Of a stretch of 64,000 nt of DNA, positions 31,501-44,275 are shown one piece after another; the first letter of the stretch is position 1; every line of letters starts with the position of its first letter. The translations under genes and the position numbers were made by a program. The notes beneath the pieces were generated by a model that saw nothing but the letters and a program-made list of their open reading frames with translations, was not told the DNA's origin and ran no database searches. The stretch covers positions 372,001 to 436,000 of the forward strand of contig CANJKZ010000781.1 of NCBI GenBank assembly GCA_947471745.1, written 5' to 3'. The stretch comes from Closterium sp. Naga37s-1 (lineage: Eukaryota > Streptophyta > Zygnematophyceae > Desmidiales > Closteriaceae).

Positions 31501-34500
31501 AGGACCTGGCGCAAGGAAGAGCGGCGGGGGGGGGGGGGAGAGGCAGTGCGGTAGGGGAAGAGACGGTAAAAGGGAACCGACTCGTCGAACGTGACGTCCT
31601 AAGAGGGCAGGACACGGCGCGAGGTGGGGTCGTAAAACTACCAGCCAGGCGCGTCAGGGACAAAGCCAAGGAAGACGCAAGGAATAGCACGGGCGGAGAG
31701 CTTGTCCGCGGTAGTATCGCAGACAAAGGCACGAGAACCCCAGACCCGAAACACTGACGCATCGCCAACCTTCCCCGTCCACAGCAGTGTGGGCGAGGTC
31801 TCCGGCAAGGAGATACGGGGCCAGAGGTTGAGTTGATGCGCAGCGTAGCGGACCGCAAACGGCCACAGAAAATGGGGGGCAACTGCATGGACCATGGAGG
31901 TACGAGCGACCTCCATGACTAATCCAATGCGGCGCTCAGCAATCCCATTTTGCTGTGGTGAGGCCGGGAGCGTGATCGTCTGGTGAATGCCCTTCCCACG
32001 ACAAAAGTCCCGCAGGAAGTCAGAGGCAAAGTCACCACCTCTGTCAGAGTGCAAACGCAGAACGGGAAAGTCCGTCCCGAACCGCTCGCGGAGCTAGAGA
32101 CAGGAAGCGTGGATTCAAGGGATCAAAACATCAGGCACCTCACCCTTGGTGCGCAAGGGGAAGACCGTGGTGTAACGCGTATTGTCGTCAACAACCAGAA
32201 ATAAGTACCGCTCGCGGTCCTGTCCATGGACGCGGGCTGGGCCCCACACGTCAATGTGTAGGGTCTGAAGGGGAGCAGTCGTCGGGGGAAACGAGGAGGA
32301 GTGAGGAGCGGCGCGCTGCTGCCCCTCGACACAAGGAAGACAGGGAGGAGCAGGCGAGGGAGGGAGGGGAGGGAGAACCCTGGGAAGACCAGAGACAAGG
32401 ACACGGCGGTGCATGCCACGAAGGCGCTGCACCGAGGGGTGACCAAGACGGCGGTGCCAGAGGACGGTCTGGTGCGACAAAGCGAACGCAGGGGGCCGCT
32501 AGCTGACCTGACGCAAACGCAGACGCAGACGCAGCTACCTGTGGGGACACAGTAGTCAGTGTGTACAGACTCGAGCCAAGTGCTCGGGTGAACGTGGCCA
32601 GGTGCCGATCAGTCCGGGAGCACGTACAGTGGGTCACGCTGACCTCCAGGAGTGAACTGGTCAACCCTCTCATCCTGAAGGGCAGCTCCACTCACCAATT
32701 TCGTAGAGAATGAGGGGAGGTGGAGACCCGACAGTGAGCCAGACGGGACAGCCGGACACGGCAGGACCGTGGAGGAGTGCGCAAGGACGGGGCCCCCAGA
32801 GGGGTCCGCCAGGGAGACTGCAACTGGCCGATTAAGCGGCGTGAGGGTGGTGCTGTCGTGGAAGAAAGAGCGGGAAGCACCTGAGTCAAGTGTGAAGGTG
32901 TGCAGGGCCTCAGCAAGCGCAGTACCAGAGAGAGCAGACTCACCAGCACCTGGAGCAGCAGACTCACGAGCACCTAGAGTAGCAGCCTCACCAGCACCTA
33001 GAGCAGTAGACTCTATACCTGGGTCAGGCGGCACACACAGGTAACAGTCACCCTCAGCACTAATAGTTATAGCATACATGGCAGCAAGGATAGCATCATA
33101 GTCAAGAACAAAGATATCAACATTCTGCCTAAGCAGATCAGCCCAGCTAGGGAGCTTAGTGGCGTCAGGAAACTGTGCGCGCCAGGCGTCAGACAGGCGA
33201 CCGAAACAGCGCTGCGACATGTGTGACCCACCGCACGTCTCCCCACGGTGCCCGCCGGTGCGGAGAACGTAAGTGCAGGGACCAGCACCCCTAGACCTCC
33301 CACGCCCAGCGTACCACTCACGAAGCTGCTGGGGCGACGGGGTCTCGCGGGAACACGGTTGCTGCTGGCGCTGGCTACCGCCAAAGCCTCCACGCTGTGC
33401 AGCTCCACCCCGACCAGCACCACCACCACCGCCACCTCCACCGCTGCCGATGCTGCCTCCACCGCCGCTCCCGCTGCCTCCACCACCGCTGCCGCTGCCT
33501 CCACCACCTCCACCGCCGCCACCGACGCCCTCACTCCCGCCACCACCCTTGCCTCCACCCCCACCCCCTCCGCCTCCTCCACCGCCACCACCGCCGCCCC
33601 CGCCATCCCCTCCACCACCCTTGCCCCCCTTGCCCTTGCTGCTGCGGTGCCTCCCACTAGGAGCAGACGCAGCCCCGACCTCCTCGGTGCCAAGGAGGTC
33701 GACAGCAGCAACAGAAGCAACAGAAGGCAAAAGGGGAACGGGGGAACACCCCTCAAAGAACGGGGCGCGAGGGTCGCCGCGAGAAGCACCTACAGCAACT
33801 ATTCTCTTCTCAGCTCCAGTGAGGCGCTCCTCTAGCAGGTCGACGGTGAGCTCGGTGGGGCACATGGAAAGAAAGTGGTCCTTGACTGAGGAAAGGGAGT
33901 CAGGGAGACGGGTGACTAGGTAGAAGAGGGTGATGTACATGGGGGGGGGGTTCTTGGCGCGGAACTCGGAGGGGAGCGCAGCTCGGTAGCGGGCGTCACT
34001 AGTGCGGGGGTGAGTAATGAGGTCAATGACTGTGGCAAAGGCGGCCAGGTCAGGGAACAAGTACGGTAGCATGAGGCGGCTGAGGATAGCAGTGGCAGGG
34101 GAGGAGTAGCGCGCTACGACAGCGTCATACAAAGACTTAGCAATCTTGTACTGGCCAAAGTGCGCGCGCTGAGCAGAAGGAAGGTGACTACAAACAGCAA
34201 GGTGAGCACAGCGTCACGAGTAGTCCACTGCGAGCGAACTGTACTGTCAGCATCGGCAGCAGGTGCAGCAGAGGCGCCAGACATGAGATCAAAAAGTGAG
34301 ACTCCGTCCTTGCTATCGCACTGAAGAAACAGCTGCAGATCATCTACCCAGACATTGAAGTCAACCGCACGTCCCTCAGCATCGAAGGTAAGAACCGTAG
34401 GGCTAGCCATGGCGGCAGTAGCAGCAGTGGCAGCAGTAGCAGCATGAGCAGCGCGGGCAGGGCAGCGCAGCTCAGTAGGGCAGTGCGGCGCGGCTCGGCT

Positions 34501-34769
34501 GGGCGGCGCGGCTCAGCTGGGTGGCGCGGCCCGGCGGAGTGGCGCGGCTCGGCTGGGCGGCGCGGCTCGGCCGGCAGGCAGGCACGGGTAGCGCGCGTGG
34601 GGCAGGTGCTCACCAGGGGCGGGCAGGGCAGGCGCGACGACGAGGCCGCAAAGGCGGCGACGGCGGCGGCCGCGACGGTGGGGCTGCGACGGCGGCTGCA
34701 GGCGCGACGGCGGCAGAGCAGGGCCGCGACGGGTGCTGCCGGCGCGACGGCAACTGCAGGGTAGGACCG

Positions 34770-35140
34770 CTACGGCGGGGCCGCGACAGCGGCAGCAGGC
34801 GCGACGGCGGAGACGGCAGGGCCGCGACGGCGGCTGCAGGTCAGGGGCCGCGACGACGGCTGCAGGTCAGGGGCCGCGACGGCGGCTGCAGGCAGGGGCC
34901 GCGACAGCGGCTGCAGGTCAGGGGCCACGACGTGGGGCGGCAGGGCAGGGCCGCAACAGCGGCTGCAAGTCAGGGGCCGCGACGTAGGGTGCCAGGGCAG
35001 GGCCGCAATGGGCGGCTGAGGCAGGCCGCGACGTGGGGCGGCAGGGCAGGGCCGCGACAGCGGGTAGGGTAGGGCCGCGACGGGCAGCAGGGCAGGGCAG
35101 GCGCGCGACGGCGGCTGCAGGGAGGGCAGGGCCGCGACGG
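34770..35140 (-). repeat. GC-rich tandem repeats in the leader of Copia copy I
   Basis: Units of about 26-30 bp built on GGGCCGCGACGGCGGCTGCAG (shortened in places), lying between the primer site and gag. Confidence 0.8.
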
Positions 35141-35266
35141 GCGGCTAGGTCAGGGCGCGCGACGGCGCAGGTGAGACAGGTGCGACAGCGCGCTTCGGGC
35201 AGGGTAGAAAATTTCGTGGTGGGCCCTAAAAAAATCGTTCCCACTAGGGAACCTGCTAAGAAACCA

Positions 35267-35387
35267 TGTGAAAATAGAATGAGGAATTAGCAAGCAGGTG
35301 GGTACAAGTAGGAAAACCTAGAAGTGTTGTACCCTATATTGACTACCCCACTATAGCATACACAGACTATGTCATATAAGTTTGACA
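35267..35387 (-). repeat. 5' LTR, Copia copy I
   Basis: 121 bp, differing from 28474-28594 at three sites. The next internal bases in element sense read TGGTTTCTTAGC, a changed primer site. Confidence 0.9.
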
Positions 35388-35392
35388 AGCGC

Positions 35393-37253
35393 ATCTCCCA
35401 GGTAGGTACCGTCGGCCTAATGTTGCATCCCTTAGCACGCAAACTCAAAAAACGCTACGATGTGCCCGCTAACTCAAGCATCATCAACCCTGTTATCTCA
35501 GTGGCATGGCTCTGTGGGACCCATGGGGAAAACTGCATACGGTTTGGCCCATGGGATTCTCCGTCGTGGGGGACTACCCCGAGACGTCGAAAGTCATATG
35601 AACACAGTAGCTAAGCTCCACAATGTCATGCTCGTTGTGTTATGTCCTGCGAGGACGCCTCCGGGACATGGACTGCACGCCCGTCGACTATTGAACCGTG
35701 CACCAACAGAAGTACTTGGCTGCAAATGCTGCATACAGCACCATCCCTATCGCGGTACGTACATCCTTATTAAGATACTAGAACACTGACGTGCACCGCA
35801 CAATAGCCGCAAGCGCCTTCTTTGCGGCGTAAATACAACTAAAGCTCTCATGCGAAATGCATGGTTGCAAACGTTCCTTTAGGATTTTCTTGGGTGCCTT
35901 GAGGACACGGGCAACACTTATATAGCAGTCATGCCCGATCTGCTGCACCTCATCTATATTGGTCTATGGCTGCATGTGCGTCGTGCCATCCTCGGAAACA
36001 ACGACAACGCCGCCATTCTCGACGAGTAAGTATAACGACTTGTTTGGCGGCTTGGAGGGAAGGAGGTGGAGCGGCCTGGTGGAGGGGACCGGGAAGGGTA
36101 GAAGGTGGAAGGGAGGAGTGAAGGGGAGATGAGTGAAAGAGATGCAAGATGGTGACTGGCCGTTGTTGGAATGGGACTGGAATAAGCGGATCTTTGGTCA
36201 CCGTTTTAAAGCCAGTGGGGGTGACGTGGTCAATTTAAAGCCGCACGCTGGGTGACAACAGGGTGAGAAGGCGTGACAACAGGGTGAGATAAGGTGACAG
36301 CAGGGTGAGATGGGGTGACAGCAGGGCACACGTTGGGCACTATTTCATTACAGAAGGGGGGGAGAGGGGTGGGAGTTCCTTAGGGCGTGTTGGGGGAGGG
36401 TGTACCTGAGGGCCTGAGGGGTGAGGGTGCACCTCAAGGGTGTGAGGGAGGAGGGTGTACGTGACTGATATACCCTATCTTATTGCACATGTGACACGCG
36501 GATTGGTCGATGACATACAAAATGTGATACGTACAGGTGCAACGAGACAACACACTCAGATGCAAGACTTCCCGGGATCATCGTTCCAGCGACCGCCATC
36601 TATTGGGCGTCCCGCGCCAACCACACGGCATCAGAGCACGCCGTCATGATCATGGTGCGAAGCACACGTCACTCAGTGGTATGACAGTGCTTTATATAAA
36701 TATAAGGGGCCTTTCACTTCACAAACGATCCACATTTTCTTAGTATGTCCCATGCATCCGTCATGCAACTCCACCCATGCCCCCACGCAGATGGCACCAC
36801 TACTTGTGCAAGGGATGCTAACTTTGGTGCAACATCTGACCCTTCTTCGCTTCATGGATTGGCACGAGATGCACATCCGTGCCCTGCACCACACAACGCA
36901 AACGCTGGCTATTATGGCTACCGACACGCGACTGTGAGCGTATTCACATGCGTAGATCCAGGTGCCACAGTGGAGATCTATCGGCTCGACCCCGACCCAA
37001 TGCCTGCATGCATCCAGAATATGATTGCAATTTGTGCAGGATGATCCAGCAATTGGAGGTCAACTTCCCACGAGGACGTGAGGGCTGGAACCTTTTAAAA
37101 GTGCATCTTGTGAAACACGTCCCTGATGCTAATATGAGAGCGGGCCTACCGGCCGAGTACTCCTTCGCCCCATACGAGAATACACACGTACGAATATGGA
37201 AACTGCCATACATGGCGTCCAACCGGCGAGAGGTCGGCGTGGCCATTGCACAC
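35393..37253 (+). pseudogene. Plavaka-type transposase, middle part
   Basis: Resumes after the Copia at 28474-35387. Visible blocks: VWPMGFSVVGDYPET (about 35545-35590, the GDYPE-type motif of the family), VMPDLLHLIYIGLWLHVRRA (about 35930-35990), TLVQHLTLLRFMDWHEMH (about 36820-36870) and PRGREGWNLLKVHLVKHVP (about 37070-37120), then GLPAEYSFAPYENTHVRIW and YMASNRREVG. The stretch 36030-36740 is probably intron, with GTAAGT at its start. In-frame stops are present between blocks, so the gene is likely dead or has more introns than I can place. Interrupted at 37253 by the next Copia. Confidence 0.7.
36240..36330 (+). repeat. About 20-bp tandem repeat in the transposase intron
   Basis: Four to five units of GTGACAACAGGGTGAGA with variable ends, within the non-coding part between transposase blocks. 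Confidence 0.75.
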
Positions 37254-37381
37254 TGTTAGAAAGAGAGAAGTGATTGCACTAGGAAGATTGAGAAGTACAA
37301 GTAGGAAAACCTAGAATTGTGTACCCCCTAAGGCTAAACCCACTATAGCCTACATAACTATAACATATATAATGTTTGACA
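37254..37381 (-). repeat. 3' LTR, Copia copy II
   Basis: 128 bp. In element sense it follows the polypurine tract CCCCCACTTTGCCTATGGGG. Confidence 0.92.
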
Positions 37382-40300
37382 CACCCCCATAGGCAAAGTG
37401 GGGGAGAGCAAAGGGGGGTCACAAGACCAGTCAAGAAAGGCAAATCAAGCTCAGGGTGGATCACAAAGTCACCACACACTCTGAGCACAGGCAAAGGGCC
37501 ACAAGGCCAGTTCACATGCAAAGGCATATATGCAACACAAACAGCACAGTGATCTATATCTAGCAGTGCAAACATGCAGGTATGTATGTATATAGATCAC
37601 AGTACAAGCAAAGCCTACAGCAAGTGAGGAAAAGTGGGCACAAGCCCTAGCAAAGTGCAGAAACGTTGATGATCACCAGACTGAAGTGCCTTGGTGAATA
37701 TATCAGCAGTGTTGGCCTGAGTGGCAACGTAACGCAGACGAAGCTGACCACGCTGCTGCAACTCTCGAGCCAGGAAGTAACGTAGAGCGATGTGCTTCGT
37801 TCTGTGCTCCAGTCTGTGCTCCTCACACAAGGCAATGGCAGCCTTGTTGTCGACGTACAGCACTGGAGGAGAACGAGGCCGCTCTCCCAAGTCAGTCAGC
37901 AGGTAGGTGAGCCAGCGTAACTCCTGTGCAGCCATGGCTGTGGCGTAGATCTCAGCCTCACAACTGGAACTGAGAACTGAAGACAAGCGTGTAGAACGCC
38001 AAGAAACTGAGCCAGAGCCAAGGCTGAAGGTGTAACCCTGTGACGACCGCTGAGTAGCCTGGTCGTCAACCAAAGAAGCGTCTGAGTGCCTAGTGAGAAT
38101 AACTGAGCTCCTCCCTCCAAGCACGAGCCCCATGCCCGATGTACTGCACAAGTAGCGCAATACCCTCTGAGCAGCATCCCAGTGCACCTTTCGGTGCCTA
38201 CCAGGAGCCACGTAGCGGGCCAGACGGCTAAGAGGGTATGCTAGGTCAGGACGAGTGCACGTCATCAGGTACATGAGACAGCCAACTAGCTCTGGGTAAG
38301 GACCACTCGGCTCTACGGACTCATCTGAAGGCAGATCTGAGAGCGAGTGACCTGTAGTCAGAGGAGTGGCCTGTGCTGAGGACCAGGTGAAGCCGAAGCG
38401 CTGAAGGACCTGCTGCACCATGTGTGACTGAGTCAGTGTGATGGTGCGGCGTGCTCTGTCCCGGGTGATCTGCAAGCCAAGGTAGCTGCGCAGTTCACCC
38501 AGGTCTGTGCACGTGTGTCTCTTCTGCAGCTCCGACTTCACCAGGGCGAGAGCCTCAGTGTCAGCAGTGGCAAAGACCAAGTCGTCGACGTACACGAGGA
38601 TGTAGAACGGCGGTAGCGACGTGTCGGTGCGCAGAAACAGCGACGGGTCAGCAGTAGAAGGCGCGAACCCAAGAGCCGCAAGAGTAGTCCTCAATGTGTC
38701 GTGCCACTCACGTGGCGCCTGGCGGAGACCGTAGACCGGCCGCCGGAGGCTCCACTGGGTACCAGGGGGAAACGACCCAGTGAAGCCAGGAGGGCGGCGC
38801 AGCCAGATCTCCTCGTGCAGGCTGCCCTGCAAGAAAGTTGTGCTGAAGTCAAGAGAGTGAAGCTCGTAGTCACGCTGAGCGGCAACGTGCAGTAGCACCC
38901 AAAGAGTGGTCATCTTCGGGGTGGGGGAGAAGGTCTGAAAGAAGTCTACTCCCTCTCGCTGACTGAAGCCTCGAGCAACGTAACGAGCCTTGAAGACAGG
39001 CGGAGAACCTGGCGGCCGCTTCACCCTGAAAATCCACATGCCACTGACGATGTTCGCCCCAGGAGGGGGAACCTCGTCGACGTAAGTGCCAGTGGACTTC
39101 CAGGATGCCATCTCTGCGTCCATGGCTGACTGCCACTGAGAGGAGTACTCACCCGCGATCGCCTCAGCGTAAGAGCGCGGGGTCGGGATGTCTGGAGCAT
39201 CCGGGTCTCCCTCAGGTGCAATCAGCATGGACACGAGATGAGGCGCAGCGGCTGCAAGACACTCAAGGTCCTCCTGTCTGTCCTTAAGGACGTCCGTGCC
39301 TAGAGCACACTCACCCCCGACGGACGGAGGATAGACAGACTCAGACTCAGCCACAAGACTCGCGGCGTAGTCTAGACGACAGCGAGCAGCAAAGTCGACA
39401 AGCTCAGCAACTAGGGCAGACGCAGCAGCAGACTCAAAGGAAGGGTCAGTGACAGCAGTGGCCAGGAGACGCGTGACAGTAGGACTGGCAGCACGAACCC
39501 GGTCAGACTTCGGGTCAGCAAGGACAGGAAGAGAGGACGCAGGAGGAGACAGCAGAGGGACACGTAGTGGAGCAGTGGAAGGACGCAGAGTCATAATGTG
39601 TGTGCCAGGGACAGGTGGAGGACGCTCACGCGGAGCACGGCGACCAGTGCGAGCAGCACGAACAGACGACACAGGACGAGACTCAGGCGACACAGGACGA
39701 GACTCAGGCTCACGACGCTCTGTAAGACCGCCTGTCGGACCAGCGTAGGGAGAAGGACCAGGAAGTGGCGAGGCAGGCGGTACCGGGACAGGCAGAGGAC
39801 ACTCTAAGGAGGGAGCAGGACAAGGAGGAGGCGGCTGACCAAGAACCTGCTGGAGGAGTGGAACGAAGTACGGTCGCGGCCGTGTAGTGCCCCCAGAACC
39901 AGCAGAGACAGCACCAGAACCTCCAGCAGCAGCTCCAACTCCTGCAGCACCACCAGCAGCTCCAGTACCTCCAGCAGCACCAGCAGCTCCAGTACCTCCA
40001 GTAGCACCAGCAGCACCTCCAGCAGCACCCCCTGTCCTAGCAGCTCCAGTACCGCCAGTACGAGCACCTCCAGGACCAGTGGCTCCAGCACCTCCAGTGC
40101 CGACCCCAAGGTCAGCAGCAACACCACCTCCAGTAGGCTCAGCGCCCTCAGCTCCAGCTCCAGTAGCACCACGGAGGCGGCGACAGTACCGAGAGTACCA
40201 CTCACGCAGCTGCTGGGAAGAGAGAGCGCCCCCAGGCGCAGTACCCCCAGGCTCAGGACCTCCAGACTCAGCACCCCCAGGGACAGCACCCCCAGGCTCA

Positions 40301-43300
40301 GCACCCGCGGTCTCTGCACCCCCAGGCTCAGCACCCGCAGTCTCCGCACCCCCAGGCTCAGCACCCCCAGTCTCCGCACCCCCAGGCTCAGCACCCCCAG
40401 TCTCCGCACCCCCAGGCTCAGCACCCCCAGTCTCCACACCCCCAGGCTCAGCACCCCCAGACCCAGCACCACCAGGCTCAACACGCTCAGTACCTCGCGC
40501 AAGACCAGAGTCAACAGCTACCTTGACAGGCTCGATCGGGTCTACCTGGGAAACACCTGAGGGAGCAGGACCCTGGGGAGGCAGGGGGTCTACCAAAGCA
40601 GCACCTGGCGTGAGGAAGAGCGGCGGGGGGGGGGAGCGGGGCAGTGCGGTAGGGGAAGAGACGGTAGAAGGGGACCGACTCGTCAAACGTGACATCCTGA
40701 GAGGCGAAGACCCGGCGCGAGGTGGGGTGGTAAAACTGCCAGCCAGGCGCGTCAGGGACAAAGCCAAGGAAGACACAGGGAACAGCGCGGGCGGAGAGCT
40801 TGTCCGCGGACGTATCGCGGACAAAGGCACGAGATTCCCAGACCCGGAACACTGACGCATCGCCAACCTCTCCCGTCCAACGCAGCCTCGGCGAGGTCTC
40901 CGGAACGGAGACACGGGGCCAGAGGTTGAGCTGATGCGCGGCGTAGCGGACCGCAAACGGCCACAGAAAATGGGGGGCAGCCGCATGGACCAAGGAGGTA
41001 CGAGCGACCTCCATGACCAAGCCAATGCGGTGCTCAGCAACCCCATTCTGCTGAGGAGAGGCCGGAAGCGTGAACGTCTGGCGGATGCCCTCCCCCTGAC
41101 AGAAGGTCTCCAAGAGACCGGAGGAAAACTCACCACCTCTGTCAGAGTGCAGTCGCAGGACGGGAAGGTCCGTGCGAAAGCGCCTCTCCAGCTGGAGACG
41201 GGTAGCGCGGATCCAGGGGATCAAAACAGCAGGGACCTTGCCCTTGGTGCGCAAGGGGAAGACCGTGGTGTAGCGCGTGTAGTCGTCGACGACCAGCAGG
41301 AAGTAGCGCTCTCCTCCCTGTCCACGGACGCGGGCTGGGCCCCACACGTCCATGTGAAGGGTCTGCAGAGGGGCCTCCGTCGGGGGAAACTCCGAGGAGT
41401 GAGGGGTGGCACGCTGCCGCCCCTCGACACAGGGAAGGCAGGGAGGGGCAGGGGACGGTGGCAGGGGAGGCAGTGACCTGGGGAGACCAGAGACAAGGTA
41501 ACGGGAGTGCATGCCACGAAGGCGCTGCATCGAAGGGTGCCCAAGGCGGTGGTGCCAGAGGACCGTCCGGTGCAACAGGGTGCGACACGAACAGAGGGCG
41601 GACAACTGACCTGACGCAGACGCAGACGCCGCTACCTGAGGGGACTCAGTGCTCAGTGTGTACAAGTCCGACCCCGACTGCCGAGTGAAGGTAGCCAGGT
41701 GTCGACCCGTGTGGGCACACGTGCAGTGTGAACTGGTGAACACCCGCATCCTGGAGCGCGGAAGCCGCCACCAAGTTCGTAGAGAACGAGGGGAGGTAAA
41801 GGCCCGACAGGGTGCCGGACGGGACAGCAGGACAAGGGAGGGCAGTGGTGGAGGTCGCAAGGACCGGACCCCCGGAGGGGTCAGCCAGGGAGACAGCAAC
41901 CGGCCTAGGGAGCTGCTCGAGGGCAGTGCGGTCGCGAAAGAAACAGCGAGAAGCACCAGAGTCCAGTGTGAAGGTGTGCAGTGCCTCAGTAGATGCAGTA
42001 CCTGAAAGCGCAGACTCCCAAGTACCTGAAGCAGCAGACACACCTGCACCTAGAGCAGCAGCCTCACCAGGACCTGGGGCAGCAGACACACTAACACCTA
42101 GAGTGGCAGCCTCACTGGTCGCAATGCCTGGGTCTGGTGGCACACACAAGTAACAGTCACCCTCAACACTAATAGTCAATGCATACATGGCTCCAAGGAT
42201 AACATCAAAGTCAATTGCAAAGACATCAATGTTCTTTTTAAGCAGATCAGCCCAGCGGGGCAGCTCAGAGGCCTCAGGGAACTGTGCACGCCAGGCGTCG
42301 TCGAGACGGAAGAAGCAGCGCTGTGGCGTGTGGAGCCGCCCACACGTCTGACCAGCGCGGTCACCTGTGCGGATGACATACGTGCGGGTACCCCCGCCCC
42401 CAGACCCCCCATGCTGAGAGTACCACTCACGAAGTTGCTGGGACGACGGGGTCTCTCCAAGACGCTGCTGCTGGCGCTGGACACCACCCGAGCCACCACG
42501 CTGCGCCGGTCCACCCCGACCACCACCCGAGCCGCCACCCCCACGCCCACTGCCTCCACCACCACCACCTCCACCTCGACCTCCTCCACCACCACTGCCG
42601 CCACCACCCCCGCCGCTGCCACCCACCCCCCCAGCCCCGCTACCACCCCCGCCACCGCCACCACCCCCACCGCCCCCACCGCCGCCACCTCCACCTCCAC
42701 CTCCACCTCCACCTCCCCCGCTAGCACCACCACCACCCTTGCCCCCCTTGCCCTTGCCGCCCTTGCGCCTCCAGCTAGGAGCAGACGCAGCCCCGACTTC
42801 CTCAGCACCAAGGAAGTCGACAGCGGCAGCAGAGGCAACCGAGGGGAGAAGGGGGGGAGGGGAACACCCGTCAAAGAAGGGCGTGCGGGGGTCGCCACGA
42901 GAGGCACCTACAGCAACTATGCTAGACTCAGCTGCAAGCAGATGCTTCTCGAGGAGGTCAATGGTGAGCTCGGTGGGGCAGAGGGCGAGAAAGTGGTCCC
43001 TGACTGCGCGAAGAGAGTCAGGGAGACGAGTGACTAGGTGGTAGAGAACGAGGTACATCGGGGGGGGATTCTTGGCGAGGAACTCAGCAGGAAGGGCGGC
43101 TCGGTAGCGAGTGTCACTAGTGCGGAGGTGGGTAATGAGGTCAGCGACTGTGGGAAAGGCGGCGAGATCGGGGAAAAGATAGGGCAGCGAGAGACGGCCA
43201 ATCGTAGCAGAGGCAGACGAGGAGTAGCGAGCGACGACTGCATCGTACAGTGCCTTAGCAGTCTTATGCTGGCCGAAGTGGGCGCGCTCATCTAACGGCA

Positions 43301-44142
43301 GGTGGCTGCGAATGGCTAGGCGAGCGTGGGCGTCACGAGTCTGCCACTTGGAGCGAGCGGTACTGTCAGCAGTGTCAGCAGGCGCTAGAGCAATTCCGGA
43401 CGCGTGGTCATACAGCGAGACATCGTCCTTAGCGGTGATCTGGAGGAAAAGGAACAGCAGGTGCTGCAGGTGGGGCGGCGCGGCTCGGTCAGGACGGCTC
43501 GGCTCGGGCGGCGCGACTCGGGCAGGTAGGGCGGCTCGACGGCGGGCCCGTGCTCTGTGCGTGGCGGCGCCTAGGGTGCAGCTGCGCGCAGGCCGCGGCT
43601 GGGTTCGTGCTGCAGCTAAGCGCGAGCTGCAGCTAAACGCGAACTGCAGCAGCCGAAGCGCGACCGCCACTGCGCGTGGGCTGCGACCTGCGGGCGGGCG
43701 GCGGTGGGTCGTGCGCCGTCCTAGGGGCGAGCGGTCGAGCGTGGGCTGCAGTCGCGCGCGGGCGGCGGCCTACAAAAGCAGGGGTGGCGGCCTACGAAAG
43801 CGACGCGGCTGCCTACGGGCGGGGCTGCGTCGCGCTGGAAGGGCCGCTGGGCCGGTCGACGGGCGGCTAACGGGCTGCTCGTGGGCGGCGCTAGTCGCGT
43901 GGGCGGCCTACGGTCGTCGCGCGCGCGGTTCGGGCCTTGCACGGGTGGCTAACGGGCGGCGCGCGCTAGAGAAAGCAGGCCGCGCGCGGGCGGCTAGCGA
44001 GCTGCGCACGGGCAGCGTGTAAGAGAGAGGCGCACGAGGGCGCACTAGGAGAGAAGCGCACGAGGGCGTGACGGCGAGAAGGCGCTCGAGGGCGCTACTA
44101 GCGGAAGCGGTCCTAGGTTCCTAACCTAGGCTCGTAATACCA

Positions 44143-44270
44143 TGTTAGAAAGAGAGAAGTGATTGCACTAAGAAGATTGAGAAGTACAAGTAGGAAAACC
44201 TAGAATTGTGTACCCCCTAAGGCTAAACCCACTATAGCCTACATAACTATAACATATATAATGTTTGACA
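44143..44270 (-). repeat. 5' LTR, Copia copy II
   Basis: 128 bp, one base different from the 3' LTR. The internal neighbour in element sense reads TGGTATTACGAGCC, which is not the standard initiator-Met site. Confidence 0.92.
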
Positions 44271-44275
44271 CACAC

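Larger units (their letters stand above)
28474..35387 (-). mobile_element. Copia retrotransposon of the short-LTR group, copy I
   Basis: A minus-strand element in the Plavaka transposon, flanked by AGCGA (28469-28473) and AGCGC (35388-35392). LTRs are 28474-28594 and 35267-35387, 121 bp each with about three differences (about 97.5%). Parts in element order: leader with tandem repeats (about 35260-34420), gag (about 34410-32950) with a long poly-Gly stretch, protease (about 32880), integrase (about 32480-31640), repeat-rich linker (about 31450-30650), RT (about 30360-29600) and RNase H (about 29580-28920). The polypurine tract lies next to the 3' LTR. About eight or more breaks; fairly recent by LTR similarity. 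Confidence 0.88.
37254..44270 (-). mobile_element. Copia retrotransposon of the short-LTR group, copy II
   Basis: A minus-strand element in the Plavaka transposon with perfect CACAC duplications (37249-37253 and 44271-44275). LTRs are 37254-37381 and 44143-44270, 128 bp each with one difference (about 99%), so it is young. Parts in element order: GC-rich leader (about 44140-43680), gag (about 43670-42180) with YRAALPAEF and ELTIDLLEKHLL and a poly-Gly stretch, protease (LDSGASRCFF near 41960), integrase (about 41590-40760; LHSDRGGEF, SPQQNGVAE), linker with EPGGAE repeats (about 40550-39600), RT (about 39160-38250; YVDDLVFA) and RNase H (about 38200-37620; SSSCEAEIYA). Only about two or three breaks in an otherwise long coding region. 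Confidence 0.9.

Noticed and set aside
33248-33923. Thr/Ser- or Pro-rich plus-strand proteins resembling wall glycoproteins
   Set aside because: They are the reverse strand of the poly-Gly part of Copia gag. The minus-strand reading has gag and zinc-binding context.
39887-40855. Pro/Ala-rich 322-codon plus-strand frame
   Set aside because: Antisense of the integrase-RT linker repeat of Copia copy II.
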